Assembly: GCA_047972425.1 (NCBI GenBank)
Contig: JBKEAR010000027.1
Span: forward strand, 1 to 64,000
DNA length: 64,000 nucleotides
Origin: JBKEAR01 sp047972425
Lineage (GTDB): Bacteria; Pseudomonadota; Alphaproteobacteria; JBKEAR01
Direction: 5' to 3'
Below, in pieces: positions 25,702 to 34,400 of this stretch. The translations under genes and the position numbers were made by a program. How positions within the stretch are numbered: the stretch's first letter is position 1; each line of letters begins with the position of its first letter. The notes under the pieces were generated by a model that saw nothing but the letters and a program-made list of their open reading frames with translations, did not search any database and was not told the DNA's origin.

Positions 25702-26887
25702 CTGGCTTGAAGCCCAAGAAATTATTAAAAATAATATCAAAACAATGCCGATTATAACCAAAGCGACCCATGAGGTTTTGGGGGATATTTTAGCGCAAGA
25801 TATTATTGCAACGGCCGATTTACCCCCCTTTAATAACTCGGCGATGGATGGTTATGCGTTGAGAGCCGAATGGGTTAAAGATGCCAGCGCTGATCACCCA
25901 ATTGCTTTAAATGTAAAAGGGCAAATATTGGCTGGCCATAATGATGGTTATACCGAAAATACAGCCATTGCCATTATGACCGGTGCCAAAGTGCCTGATT
26001 ATTTTGATGCCGTTATCCCTGTTGAAATGGTTACCCCCCAAGGTGAACAAATTATCATTCAAACAACCCGCAAAGTTGGCGAGAATATTCGCCCCCAAGG
26101 CAGCGACCTTTGCAAAGGCGATATTTTAATCACTAAGGGTACCAAAATTAATGCTTATCATATTAGCTTAATGGGCGCCCAAGGGTTAAGTAATGTGCAA
26201 GTTTACCAAAAGCCCCGTATAGCTGTTATCATTACGGGTGATGAAGTGGGTAAGGAAAATAACGATAGCAACCAAATTGCCGATGCCAATGGCCCATTTT
26301 TACAAGCGGCTATTCACCAAAATGGTGGTAATTTAGTTGGCCTATATCATTTAAGCGATAATGAGCAAAAATTTCATCAGCTTATTGCCACCCTCAAAGG
26401 CAATGTGGATTGTATTATCTCTACCGGTGCGGTATCGGCCGGTGTTAAAGATTTTATCCCTAATGAAATTTTGGCCGAGGGCGGTAAAATCCATTTTCAT
26501 AAAATATACCAACGCCCGGGCAAACCTTTGTTATTTGCTGCACTTTCCGATGGTACTTATTGGTTTGGCTTGCCGGGTAATCCGGTTGCAGTGCAGGCTA
26601 GCTTTATATTCTCGGTGACCACATGGCTTAACGCGGCTTGTCAAACGTCTCCTTTAAAAACAGATAAAGCTATATTAACAGGTGAATATCATAAAAAAGC
26701 TGATTTTCAGATGTTTTTACGGGGCAATTGTTATACAAATGACAAAGGCGAAACCCATGTGGATTTAGCCGCAGGACAAGCGAGTTATCAGCTTAAAAAT
26801 TGGGGTAAGGTCAATTGCTGGGTAATAGCCACTGCTGGTAAAGAAGAATTTAAAACTGGTGATATTGTCGAAATTTTAAGGATATAA
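25694..26887 (+). CDS. moeA: Molybdopterin molybdenumtransferase MoeA
   Basis: Inserts molybdate into adenylylated molybdopterin. 397 residues with the MoeA domain order: N-terminal DLPPFNNSAMDGYALRAE (about 40-57), AIAIMTGAKVPDYFDAVIPVE (about 89-109), ENIRPQGSDLCKGDIL, the MogA-like domain with VIITGDEV and ISTGAVSAGVKDFI, then YQRPGKPLLFA and FGLPGNPVAV, and a C-terminal beta domain. Lies between the moaC-mogA fusion and moaD. Confidence 0.94.
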   Translation: MISWLEAQEIIKNNIKTMPIITKATHEVLGDILAQDIIATADLPPFNNSAMDGYALRAEWVKDASADHPIALNVKGQILAGHNDGYTENTAIAIMTGAKVPDYFDAVIPVEMVTPQGEQIIIQTTRKVGENIRPQGSDLCKGDILITKGTKINAYHISLMGAQGLSNVQVYQKPRIAVIITGDEVGKENNDSNQIADANGPFLQAAIHQNGGNLVGLYHLSDNEQKFHQLIATLKGNVDCIISTGAVSAGVKDFIPNEILAEGGKIHFHKIYQRPGKPLLFAALSDGTYWFGLPGNPVAVQASFIFSVTTWLNAACQTSPLKTDKAILTGEYHKKADFQMFLRGNCYTNDKGETHVDLAAGQASYQLKNWGKVNCWVIATAGKEEFKTGDIVEILRI

Positions 26888-26889
26888 AA

Positions 26890-27132
26890 ATGACCAAAAT
26901 TACACTCTCGCCTTTTGGGCATATGCGCGAATATATTGCCGAAAAAATGGATATTCAGCTTGATAACCCAACTTCATTGGGTTTGCGCCAATATTTATCG
27001 GCTCAATTCCCCGATGCCCGTGCAATTATTGATTTATGTGCATTTAGCGATGATAGCCGTATTTTTGCAGAAGAAGAAAAATTTAGCGATGGCGCACAAA
27101 TATCCATATTACCCCCTGTTTGTGGTGGCTAA
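26890..27132 (+). CDS. moaD: Molybdopterin synthase sulfur-carrier subunit MoaD
   Basis: An 80-residue ubiquitin-like protein ending in the required C-terminal Gly-Gly (ILPPVCGG), which becomes the thiocarboxylate that donates sulfur to cPMP. The segment FAEEEKFSDGAQISILPP resembles the end of other MoaD proteins. It is 2 nt behind moeA and 2 nt before moaE. Confidence 0.85.
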   Translation: MTKITLSPFGHMREYIAEKMDIQLDNPTSLGLRQYLSAQFPDARAIIDLCAFSDDSRIFAEEEKFSDGAQISILPPVCGG

Positions 27133-27134
27133 AA

Positions 27135-27587
27135 ATGAGCCGAATCAAAACCCTTATCTCCAATGATTTGGATATCGAAGATGCCATTAACTTTACAGCC
27201 GATGATAAACATGGGGCTGCAGCGAGTTTTATAGGTTATATTCGTAACCATAATGAAGGCCAAGCAGTAGATGGGCTTACTTACGATGTGCATGAGGCCT
27301 TGGCAATTAATATTTTTGAGCAAATGGCCAAAGAAGCCCAAGAGCGATGGGGTAAAGATTTAAAAATATATATTGCCCATGCCAATGGCTATCAGCCCAT
27401 TGGGGGTATTGCGGTTGTTGTTATGGTGTCCTCTGCCCACCGAGCTGAAAGTTTACAAGCCTGTGCTTGGATTATTGAAGAAATTAAACATAAAGCCCCT
27501 GTTTGGAAAAAAGAAGCTTATATAAGCGGCAGCCAACAATGGACCAAAGGCCATAGCTTACGCCCGCGTATGACTGATGATAAATAA
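27135..27587 (+). CDS. moaE: Molybdopterin synthase catalytic subunit MoaE
   Basis: Forms the synthase with MoaD and makes molybdopterin from cPMP. 150 residues, usual length. Motifs: GAAASFIGYIRNHNEG (fold start), LTYDVHEALA, HANGYQPIGGIAVVVMVSSAHR and the catalytic lysine region IKHKAPVWKKE. An in-frame TTG/GTG-type start further upstream (27120) would overlap moaD; ATG 27135 directly after the moaD stop fits better. Last gene of the operon. Confidence 0.92.
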   Translation: MSRIKTLISNDLDIEDAINFTADDKHGAAASFIGYIRNHNEGQAVDGLTYDVHEALAINIFEQMAKEAQERWGKDLKIYIAHANGYQPIGGIAVVVMVSSAHRAESLQACAWIIEEIKHKAPVWKKEAYISGSQQWTKGHSLRPRMTDDK

Positions 27588-27674
27588 GCAGAAATTACCC
27601 ATAAAAAAAACTTGCAATTCGCTGATTTAGCGTCTTTAATAATTGGGTTATGATTAAGGAGCTAAAAGCATAAA

Positions 27675-28163
27675 ATGCGTATATTTTTGAGTATATTTTC
27701 CCTATGGGGAATAATTTTACTTACAGGCTGTGGTTTTGAGCCCGCTAACGGAACGGCCGTGAGCCGTAGCCAAACAGGGGCTATTGTCCCCCCTATTACT
27801 TTGCCGCAACCGGGGACAAAAAGCGAATATCTCCTTAAAAATGAATTACAACGCCTGCTCCCAAGCGACCAAGGTAATTATCGCCTTGCATGGACATATA
27901 GCAACCAAATTACCGGAACTGACTTAAACTCAAATAGTGATTACACAAGATATAATAACCGTTATATTCTTAATTGGCGTTTATATGATAGCCAAAATAA
28001 TGTGGTGAAATCATCAATATCGCGCACCAATATAGGTATTAACATTGCCAAAACCGGTTACCCGACAACGGCTGCACAGCAAGATGCCGACCGCGAAGCC
28101 GCCAAATTATTATCACAAGATGTTTATAACCAGTTACGCACCTATTTTAAGCAAAATAAGTAA
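27675..28163 (+). CDS. lptE: LPS-assembly lipoprotein LptE
   Basis: Outer-membrane lipoprotein that plugs and assembles LptD for LPS export. The lipobox is LTGC (Cys19) after a short hydrophobic signal, and the mature protein starts GFEPANG, in line with the CGFxP start of alphaproteobacterial LptE. The rest is a short alpha/beta domain (YRLAWTYSNQI, RYILNWRLYDSQNNVV) ending in a C-terminal helix. It precedes holA by 2 nt, the usual lptE-holA arrangement; leuS, which often precedes, is absent. Confidence 0.8.
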   Translation: MRIFLSIFSLWGIILLTGCGFEPANGTAVSRSQTGAIVPPITLPQPGTKSEYLLKNELQRLLPSDQGNYRLAWTYSNQITGTDLNSNSDYTRYNNRYILNWRLYDSQNNVVKSSISRTNIGINIAKTGYPTTAAQQDADREAAKLLSQDVYNQLRTYFKQNK

Positions 28164-28165
28164 TA

Positions 28166-29182
28166 ATGAAAATAACGAATAATCAGATAACAGCCAGTTT
28201 AAATAAACCCAACCCGGCTTTTATGGCATGGCTTGTTTATGGCCCCGATGAAGGCAAAGCCCGTGAGTATGGCCATAAATTAGCGCAATCGGTTTTACAG
28301 GGCGATAAAGACCCATTGCGTGTTGTTGATTTTTTAGGAAAAGATTTAAAGGACGAGCCTGCCAAATTTTTTGACGAGGCCAGTGCAATGTCCATGTTTG
28401 GCGGACGGCGTGTATTGCGTATTCGCGAGGCTAAAGATGAGCTTGCAACGATATTAGAAGATTACCTCAATACACCCAATGAGGATTGCTTGATTATTGC
28501 CGAAGCCGGCGATTTAAAACCGGCATCGAAATTGCGTAAATTATTCGAAAGCGCAAAAAATGCCGCCGCAATACCTTGTTATTTGGATGATGCCAAAGAT
28601 ATTGCCCAAATGGCACAAGAGATTATACGGAGCCATGGTTTAACGATTGAACGCAATGCCCAAACAGAGCTTTTATTGCGATTAGGTAGCGACCGCGCAT
28701 TATCGCGCAGCGAAATAGAAAAAATTTGCCTTTATAAAGGAGAAGGGCAAATTACCCTTGAGGATATTGAAACCTTATTGGGTGATAGTAGCCAAACCAG
28801 TATCAATGCCATTGTTATGGCAACCGCTAGTGGTAATATTAAAGAAATTGAGCAAGAAATGCAGCAATTATGGGGGGAGGCCGTACAACCTATTACTCTA
28901 TTACGCTCGGTCACTAATCATTTTTATCGCCTACAGCAAGCGGCTATCAACATGCAAAATGGACAATCGGCACAAGAGGCCGTGGCATCATTTAATCTAT
29001 TTTTTAAAGTGAAACCCCTATTCATTGCCCAGTTACAATTATGGTCGCTCGGGCGTATTAGCACCGCATTAGAGCTTTTGGCCGAGGCCGAAAATCAATG
29101 TAAAATGTCGGGTAACTTATCTAAAACTGTTACTCACCGTCTACTTATACGTTTAGCCTCGGCGGCAGCGCGCTCTCGTTAA
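28166..29182 (+). CDS. holA: DNA polymerase III delta subunit
   Basis: Clamp-loader wrench that opens the beta ring. 338 residues with the three HolA domains: AAA-like WLVYGPDEGKAREYGHKLA near the N-terminus, VVDFLGKDLKDEPAKFFDEA with FGGRRVLRI, and the C-terminal collar domain with ALSRSEIEKICLY. It follows lptE at 2 nt. The stop codon lies inside a 16-bp palindrome. Confidence 0.9.
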   Translation: MKITNNQITASLNKPNPAFMAWLVYGPDEGKAREYGHKLAQSVLQGDKDPLRVVDFLGKDLKDEPAKFFDEASAMSMFGGRRVLRIREAKDELATILEDYLNTPNEDCLIIAEAGDLKPASKLRKLFESAKNAAAIPCYLDDAKDIAQMAQEIIRSHGLTIERNAQTELLLRLGSDRALSRSEIEKICLYKGEGQITLEDIETLLGDSSQTSINAIVMATASGNIKEIEQEMQQLWGEAVQPITLLRSVTNHFYRLQQAAINMQNGQSAQEAVASFNLFFKVKPLFIAQLQLWSLGRISTALELLAEAENQCKMSGNLSKTVTHRLLIRLASAAARSR

Positions 29183-29196
29183 CAGACTAGTCTGTT
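29181..29196. other. Perfect 16-bp palindrome at the holA stop
   Basis: AACAGACTAGTCTGTT is perfectly self-complementary, starts inside the holA TAA and is followed by TTGCTTTT. With no loop it is a poor terminator and looks more like a dimeric-protein binding site, but no regulator gene is nearby. Confidence 0.5.
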
Positions 29197-29340
29197 TGCT
29201 TTTAGGGGTGCTTATCTATCATTTTTACAATTATTTTATATCAATGACCAGCTTCATAATTTAAACATTTTTGTCATAGATAATGTTTTATAAACCTTTT
29301 AGTAACCTTTTATGTGTATCTTTAAATCATATATTTTAAC

Positions 29341-29381
29341 TTGACCACCCGAAGCGATTATTCCTATGCTTAAACTTCGGG
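29341..29381 (+). promoter_or_regulatory. Bactofilin promoter with embedded inverted repeat
   Basis: TTGACC (29341-29346) and TATGCT (29365-29370) are 18 nt apart. An inverted repeat, CCCGAAG (29348-29354) and CTTCGGG (29375-29381), lies in the spacer and just past the -10 box, so it brackets the -10 and the start site like an operator. Its use as such is inference. Confidence 0.5.
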
Positions 29382-29404
29382 CTAATTTTAAGGAGGTATA
29401 ATCC

Positions 29405-29917
29405 ATGTTCGGACGTAACAACCAAAATGATAATCTATTTTCGGATAAAAATGCCGAAACAGAAACCGATAACCAATCGGCTCAAGCTGAGGCTCCAAAG
29501 CCTTCTCCACAACAACCAGCAGCGCGCCCATTAAGCCGCTCGCCCATGCAGCAACGCCCCGATACACCTATGGGGGTACGCCCACCAGTAACCGAAAATA
29601 AAATTTTAACGGTTGGCCGCGACATTACACTTTCGGGTGAAATTAAACGTTGTGATCGTTTGGTGATTGAAGGTGAAGTTGATGCTTCATTAGAAGGTAC
29701 ACGGGTGATTGAAATTGCCCAAGCCGGTACATTTAATGGTGATACCGAGGTTGAAGAAGCCGATATTGCTGGTACATATACAGGTACATTAACCGCAAAG
29801 AAAAAACTGATTATTCGTAAAACAGGCCGTGTAACAGGCAATATTCGCTATAAAGAAATTATTATCGAAGCTGGTGGTCAGTTGGGCGGCGATATTAGCT
29901 TTATGAATGATGATTAA
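29405..29917 (+). CDS. Bactofilin
   Basis: A 170-residue cytoskeletal protein that polymerises without nucleotide. The bactofilin (DUF583) beta-helix spans about 60-165, with the hallmark SGEIKRCDRLVIEGEVDASLEG and repeated Gly-turns (GTFNGDTEVEEADIAGTYTG, split). The N-terminal ~58 residues are a flexible Gln/Pro-rich tail that can bind the membrane. RBS AGGAGG is 8 nt upstream. The next gene starts 20 nt later. Confidence 0.9.
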   Translation: MFGRNNQNDNLFSDKNAETETDNQSAQAEAPKPSPQQPAARPLSRSPMQQRPDTPMGVRPPVTENKILTVGRDITLSGEIKRCDRLVIEGEVDASLEGTRVIEIAQAGTFNGDTEVEEADIAGTYTGTLTAKKKLIIRKTGRVTGNIRYKEIIIEAGGQLGGDISFMNDD

Positions 29918-29937
29918 GGACTAAAGGTCACCGGATT

Positions 29938-30351
29938 ATGACACAAAAGGGCACCGGATTTCAGCTATCGAAAATCGCTGCCCTTTTGATTGTGATTATC
30001 ACATTTCTTTGGGGTGCAGGCCTCACTTTTTTATGGCTACAAATGCCCAACCAATATAGCCCCATTATCCAAACTCTTCCTAAAAAAATCAAAAATAGTA
30101 ATCAGATGTTAAACGCAACAGAGTTTGCTTTTATTAACCGATTTGGTATTCCGCAATATCGCCAAGTTTTAGGCCAAACCCATTTAATTCAGTATCGAAA
30201 TCTCGATTGTGTTATGGCTATTTATCTTTCCCCCATGGCAGAAAGTAATAACTCAACAAAGGTCAGCAAAAAAATATCTTTTTTTAATCGCAAAGATTTA
30301 ACCATTAATAATAGCTGCCTAAATGAATTTACAACAGAAAACAGCCAATAA
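29938..30351 (+). CDS. Small membrane-anchored protein of unknown function
   Basis: A 137-residue protein with one TM helix (about 12-34) and an extracytoplasmic domain. The segment FINRFGIPQYRQVLGQTHLIQYRNLDCVMAIYL resembles, in outline, the 'LGxP...WQY...C.LdlFLY' pattern of small alphaproteobacterial envelope proteins; the last region carries a second Cys (NNSCLNEF), so a disulphide is possible. Probably co-transcribed with the bactofilin, 20 nt upstream. Converges with phoH, 3 nt between stops. Confidence 0.7.
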   Translation: MTQKGTGFQLSKIAALLIVIITFLWGAGLTFLWLQMPNQYSPIIQTLPKKIKNSNQMLNATEFAFINRFGIPQYRQVLGQTHLIQYRNLDCVMAIYLSPMAESNNSTKVSKKISFFNRKDLTINNSCLNEFTTENSQ

Positions 30352-30354
30352 CCC

Positions 30355-31296
30355 CTACCAAGCCTTAAGAATACGCGCCACTAAATCATGGCGCACAATA
30401 TCACTTTCATCAAATACCGTAACAGCCACCGATTGAATATTATGGAGCTTTTGTGTGGCAATGCGTAAGCCGCTTTCGACTCCTTTGGGTAAGTCAACTT
30501 GCGATAAATCGCCTGTTACCGCCATATAAGAGCCCTCACCAAGGCGTGTTAAAAACATCTTCATTTGGCCTTCGGTGGTATTTTGAGCTTCGTCTAAAAT
30601 AACAAATGCATTTTTAAGGCTACGCCCACGCATAAAAGCTAAAGGGGCAATCTCTATTTCGCCCGATGCCATTTTGCGTTCAATAAAATCTTTGGGCAAC
30701 ATATCATGCATGGCATCATACAAGGGGCGCAAATAAGGGTCGACCTTTTCTTGCATATCGCCGGGTAAAAACCCAAGCTTTTCACCAGCCTCTAAAGCAG
30801 GGCGCGAAAGGATAATGCGCTCCACCTCGCCATCTAACATCGCCTCTATCGCCCGGGCAACAGCCAACCATGTTTTACCTGTACCCGCAGGGCCAACAGC
30901 AAAACAAAGCTCATTTTCTTTTAAATTTTGCATAAATTGTGCCTGCATGGGTGTGCGGGGCGATATGGTCTTTTTTTTGGTACGAAAAACTAACCCCATA
31001 TCGCTTTGAGGGCGTTGTTTTTGTAAAAACCGTAATGCCGTTGCAATTTCTTGCTTATCAATTGTTAAGCCGGCATCTTGCTGTTCCCAAAGTTGGCGTA
31101 AAACCGCCTGAACCTTCTTAACATCTACACCATCGCCACAAATAGTAAGCTCGTTACCCCGATTGCGCATGGTGACATTTAACGCCTGCTCAATCAGAGA
31201 AAGATGCAAATTATTGGGCCCGTAAATCTCGGCTGCCCGAGCATTATCATCAAAGATAACTTCTTCGCAAATTTCATCTTTTTTGCTGTTCGACAT
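30355..31296 (-). CDS. phoH: PhoH-family ATPase
   Basis: A 313-residue P-loop NTPase of the PhoH/YbeZ type. Walker A is GPAGTGKTW, followed by ILSRPALEAGEKLGFLPGDMQEKVDPYL, Walker B FVILDEAQN and MAVTGDLSQVDLP. The family associates with RNA processing beside YbeY. ybeY and corC usually follow in alphaproteobacteria; here the next gene is on the other strand, so the operon ends at phoH. It follows miaB by 26 nt. Confidence 0.92.
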   Translation of the reverse strand: MSNSKKDEICEEVIFDDNARAAEIYGPNNLHLSLIEQALNVTMRNRGNELTICGDGVDVKKVQAVLRQLWEQQDAGLTIDKQEIATALRFLQKQRPQSDMGLVFRTKKKTISPRTPMQAQFMQNLKENELCFAVGPAGTGKTWLAVARAIEAMLDGEVERIILSRPALEAGEKLGFLPGDMQEKVDPYLRPLYDAMHDMLPKDFIERKMASGEIEIAPLAFMRGRSLKNAFVILDEAQNTTEGQMKMFLTRLGEGSYMAVTGDLSQVDLPKGVESGLRIATQKLHNIQSVAVTVFDESDIVRHDLVARILKAW

Positions 31297-31322
31297 TTAA
31301 ATTCCTCTATATAAATACCAAT

Positions 31323-32672
31323 CTATTCAATCAATTCTCCCGCCATGGAGTTCGGTAAGGCTTGGGTGATTTTTACATTTTTAATTTGGCCGATTAAATC
31401 TTGCGCACCATAAATATGCACAGGTTGCGCATATGGGCTACGCCCGATAATTTGGCCATCCTTACGCCCCTGATGAGAAAATAAAACCGGAAATTCCAAA
31501 CCCACACAATTTTGGTTAAATTGCTCGGTTTGTTTGGTGAGCTCTGCTTGTAAAATTGCTAAGCGCTCGGCCTTTACATGTTCTTCGACCTGATTATCCA
31601 TAATAGCCGCCGGTGTACCGGGGCGAGGAGAATATTTAAAACTATAGGCTTGGAAAAACTGAATATCTTTCACCAAATTCAGCGTATCTTCAAAATCCTT
31701 ATCTGTTTCTCCCGGAAAACCAACAATAAAATCAGAAGAAAGGGCAATATCTGGGCGCAACCCACGCAATTTATCCACAATAAAGCGATAATCATCGGCC
31801 GTATGGCGGCGGTTCATCAATTTTAAAATACGGTTACTCCCTGCCTGAACCGGCAAATGCAAATATGGCATAAGCTTTTTTACATCCTTATGGGTTTGTA
31901 AAAGCTCATCGGTAACCTCCGCCGGATAACTTGTTGTATAGCGTATCCGCTCCAAACCATTAATATCGGCAAGTTCACGGATTAAGCGACCAAGTTCCCA
32001 CTCATTACCATCCCAACTTTCGCCATGCCATGCATTTACATTTTGCCCAAGAAGCGTAATCTCTTTTGCCCCGGCATTCACTAAAGCCAAAGCCTCATTC
32101 ATAATTTTATTCACAGGGCGCGAATATTCGGCACCCCTCGTATAAGGCACAACACAATAGGTACAAAATTTATCGCAACCTTCTTGGATAGATAAAAAAG
32201 CCGCCGAGTTTTGTACCCGTGCATCGGCATAAACTTTTTCTGGTAAATGATCAAATTTATCATCATCGGTAAATTCTAACGATAATACACGCCCTGCCTC
32301 AGAAAGCGAATTGAGCATCTGGGGTAAATTTTGATACGATTGCGGACCAAAAACCAAATCAACCGCTGGTGCGCGTTTAATAATCTCATCGCCTTGGGCT
32401 TGGGCAACACAGCCCGCAACACCAATAATCATATCGCTATTCATTTGTTTGCGGCGCTCACGTATCAGCCGAAGCCGACCAATTTCCGAAAAGACTTTTT
32501 CAGCTGCTTTTTCGCGGATATGACATGTATTTAAAATAACTAAAGAGGCATCTTCGGCTGCCTGAACCTCTTTATAACCTTCTTCTTGTAAAATTTCGTT
32601 CATCCGGCTGCTATCATAAACATTCATTTGGCAGCCATAAGTAATAATATGAAAAGTTTTTTGTGGATTCAT
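31323..32672 (-). CDS. miaB: tRNA-2-methylthio-N6-dimethylallyladenosine synthase MiaB
   Basis: Radical SAM methylthiotransferase acting on i6A37 of tRNA. The N-terminal UPF0004 domain has its three cysteines (YGCQMN, NTCHI and VAGCVAQ), the radical SAM cluster is CDKFCTYC (about 165), and a C-terminal TRAM domain follows. 449 residues, normal. The second methylthiotransferase of the window, rimO, is a paralogue with a ribosomal protein target. Confidence 0.95.
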   Translation of the reverse strand: MNPQKTFHIITYGCQMNVYDSSRMNEILQEEGYKEVQAAEDASLVILNTCHIREKAAEKVFSEIGRLRLIRERRKQMNSDMIIGVAGCVAQAQGDEIIKRAPAVDLVFGPQSYQNLPQMLNSLSEAGRVLSLEFTDDDKFDHLPEKVYADARVQNSAAFLSIQEGCDKFCTYCVVPYTRGAEYSRPVNKIMNEALALVNAGAKEITLLGQNVNAWHGESWDGNEWELGRLIRELADINGLERIRYTTSYPAEVTDELLQTHKDVKKLMPYLHLPVQAGSNRILKLMNRRHTADDYRFIVDKLRGLRPDIALSSDFIVGFPGETDKDFEDTLNLVKDIQFFQAYSFKYSPRPGTPAAIMDNQVEEHVKAERLAILQAELTKQTEQFNQNCVGLEFPVLFSHQGRKDGQIIGRSPYAQPVHIYGAQDLIGQIKNVKITQALPNSMAGELIE

Positions 32673-32696
32673 ATGGTTTGATTTCTTTTTAAATTT

Positions 32697-33119
32697 TTAG
32701 TTTGATTTTTTGGGGCGTGCATATAATTCTAAACGCGCACCTTCGAGTGTCATATTATATTTTTCGGCAATGCGCTTTTGAATCAAGCCAATTTCTTCGG
32801 AATGAAACTCGATGACCTCACCTGTATCTAAATTGATTAGATGGTCATGATGGCCATGGGCAATCGGCTCTAAACGTGAGCGACCCTCGCCAAAGTCATG
32901 GCGTAAAATAATGCCTTCTTGCTCGAATAAACGAACAGTCCGATAAATAGTTGCGATGGAAACACGGCTATCATATTGTGAAGCTCGGCGATAAACTTCT
33001 TCAACATCTGGGTGGTCTTCGGATTCAGAAAGAACCCGAGCGATAAGACGTCGCTGCCAGGTCATTTTAAGACCCCGCTCTAAGCATTTTTGTTCTATCC
33101 AAGATAGGTTTTCATTCAT
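32697..33119 (-). CDS. fur: Fur-family metal-responsive repressor
   Basis: A 140-residue winged-helix repressor. Residues 8-80 form the DNA-binding domain (MTWQRRLIARVLSESEDHPDVEEVY, VSIATIYRTVRLFEQEGII); the metal-binding part has HGHHDHLINLDTGEVIEFHSEEI (about 88-110). The family includes iron-sensing Fur, manganese-sensing Mur and heme-sensing Irr; the HHDH pattern and position beside mucR and miaB fit alphaproteobacterial Fur/Mur. No CxxC zinc motifs are seen. A Fur-box-like site upstream of feoA is a plausible target. Confidence 0.9.
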   Translation of the reverse strand: MNENLSWIEQKCLERGLKMTWQRRLIARVLSESEDHPDVEEVYRRASQYDSRVSIATIYRTVRLFEQEGIILRHDFGEGRSRLEPIAHGHHDHLINLDTGEVIEFHSEEIGLIQKRIAEKYNMTLEGARLELYARPKKSN

Positions 33120-33236
33120 TACATCACTCGATCTATATTATTATTTACTATCTATATTATCTGAAAATCAAGAAAATACCATGAAAAAAACGTTAATCTT
33201 GTATTCACAATCGTAAATGATGCTGTAGTATATATA

Positions 33237-33641
33237 TTAACCTCGGTTTGATTTTGTCCCTAAACCAATTTGTTTTGCTAAATTAGAGCGCTTTTTCGCA
33301 TAATTCGGTGCGACCATCGGATAGTCCGGTGGTAAATCCCATTTACGTCTATATTCCTCGGGTGTTAAACCGTATACAGATTGCAAATGCCGTTTAAGCA
33401 TTTTTAGCTTTTCACCATCTTCTAAACAGATGATATAATCATCAGTAATCGATTTATGAATATCAACCGCAGGTTTAAGATCTTCTGTATTTGCATTCTG
33501 ATTTTGTAATCCGTTTAAAGCAGAATAAGTATCCTTAACTAAATTACTAATCTCATCAATACTCACATGGTTGTGACTTACATATGCACTAACAATATTA
33601 GCCGTTAATGTTAATATATTCTCTTTATCATTTATAATCAT
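33237..33641 (-). CDS. mucR: Ros/MucR-family transcriptional regulator
   Basis: Global regulator of the alphaproteobacterial MucR/Ros group (134 aa from ATG 33641, preferred because GGGAA precedes it; an in-frame ATG at 33653 adds 4 residues). The core matches the family: ICLEDGEKLKMLKRHL, YGLTPEEYRRKWDLPPDYPMVAPNYA and RSNLAKQIGLG. The zinc finger is degenerate: C-x2-D is followed by the first His (KRHL), but the second His position carries Val/Tyr (RHLQSVYG), as in several other MucR proteins. Lies between tsaB and fur. Confidence 0.88.
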   Translation of the reverse strand: MIINDKENILTLTANIVSAYVSHNHVSIDEISNLVKDTYSALNGLQNQNANTEDLKPAVDIHKSITDDYIICLEDGEKLKMLKRHLQSVYGLTPEEYRRKWDLPPDYPMVAPNYAKKRSNLAKQIGLGTKSNRG

Positions 33642-33735
33642 ATCATTTCCCATATAGTATAACTAGATAAAGAGTAGGTATTTTATTTTTAAAAATCAAA
33701 CATTATTTGCTGATTTGCATATATTTTTATTAAAA

Positions 33736-34398
33736 TTATAAAGTGACTTTTTTTATATTATGTCTACCTATTTGTGCATCAGCAGCACGAATATATAAGG
33801 GTAAAGCAGGAAATTTCTCAATATTATCAATATTACAACTTAAAGAAAGTGCATTTTTAAAAAACATTTCGGATTGATATAGGTTAATTATTTTTTTATT
33901 AATATCGCTAAAATTGAAAAAATTAATCGATTCATACATAAAAATTTCTTCAATTTTATACTGCTGAATCGAATCTTTTGTTGCAACAAACGGTTTTGTT
34001 ATGGGAAATTCATTTTTAAAAACCTGTAAAAATGGTTCATCTCTAAAGGAATGAATTGCAATCGCATAAGGAATATCTTGGGGTGCATCAATAGCCAATA
34101 AGCTAAGTTCAAAAGCACTAATCCCAATACACGGAACATTTAAAACACGGCTAAACATAAGCCCTACAGCCAATCCAATACGTACACCGGTAAAACTACC
34201 GGGGCCTTTGCATATACTAATTCTTTCAATATCGCTAAGTTTTAATTGGGCTTTTTTTAAAACCCGATCAATCATTACCAATAGATGCTCGGACTGTCCG
34301 CGTGTATTTTCGTTACACTCATAAGCCCAAACATTATTTTCATCACCTACTGCAATATTGCAACCACAAGTAGATGTATCAATCCATAATACATGCAA
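33736..34398 (-). CDS. tsaB: tRNA threonylcarbamoyladenosine biosynthesis protein TsaB
   Basis: Partner of TsaD in the t6A37 tRNA pathway. 220 residues with the ASKHA start LWIDTSTCGCNIAV, HLLVMIDRVLKKAQL, and the most diagnostic block ISICKGPGSFTGVRIGLAVGLMFS; the C-terminal LPLYIRAADAQIG is also conserved. It follows nfuA by 2 nt. rimI, which usually comes next, is absent. Confidence 0.92.
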   Translation of the reverse strand: MHVLWIDTSTCGCNIAVGDENNVWAYECNENTRGQSEHLLVMIDRVLKKAQLKLSDIERISICKGPGSFTGVRIGLAVGLMFSRVLNVPCIGISAFELSLLAIDAPQDIPYAIAIHSFRDEPFLQVFKNEFPITKPFVATKDSIQQYKIEEIFMYESINFFNFSDINKKIINLYQSEMFFKNALSLSCNIDNIEKFPALPLYIRAADAQIGRHNIKKVTL

Positions 34399-34400
34399 AT

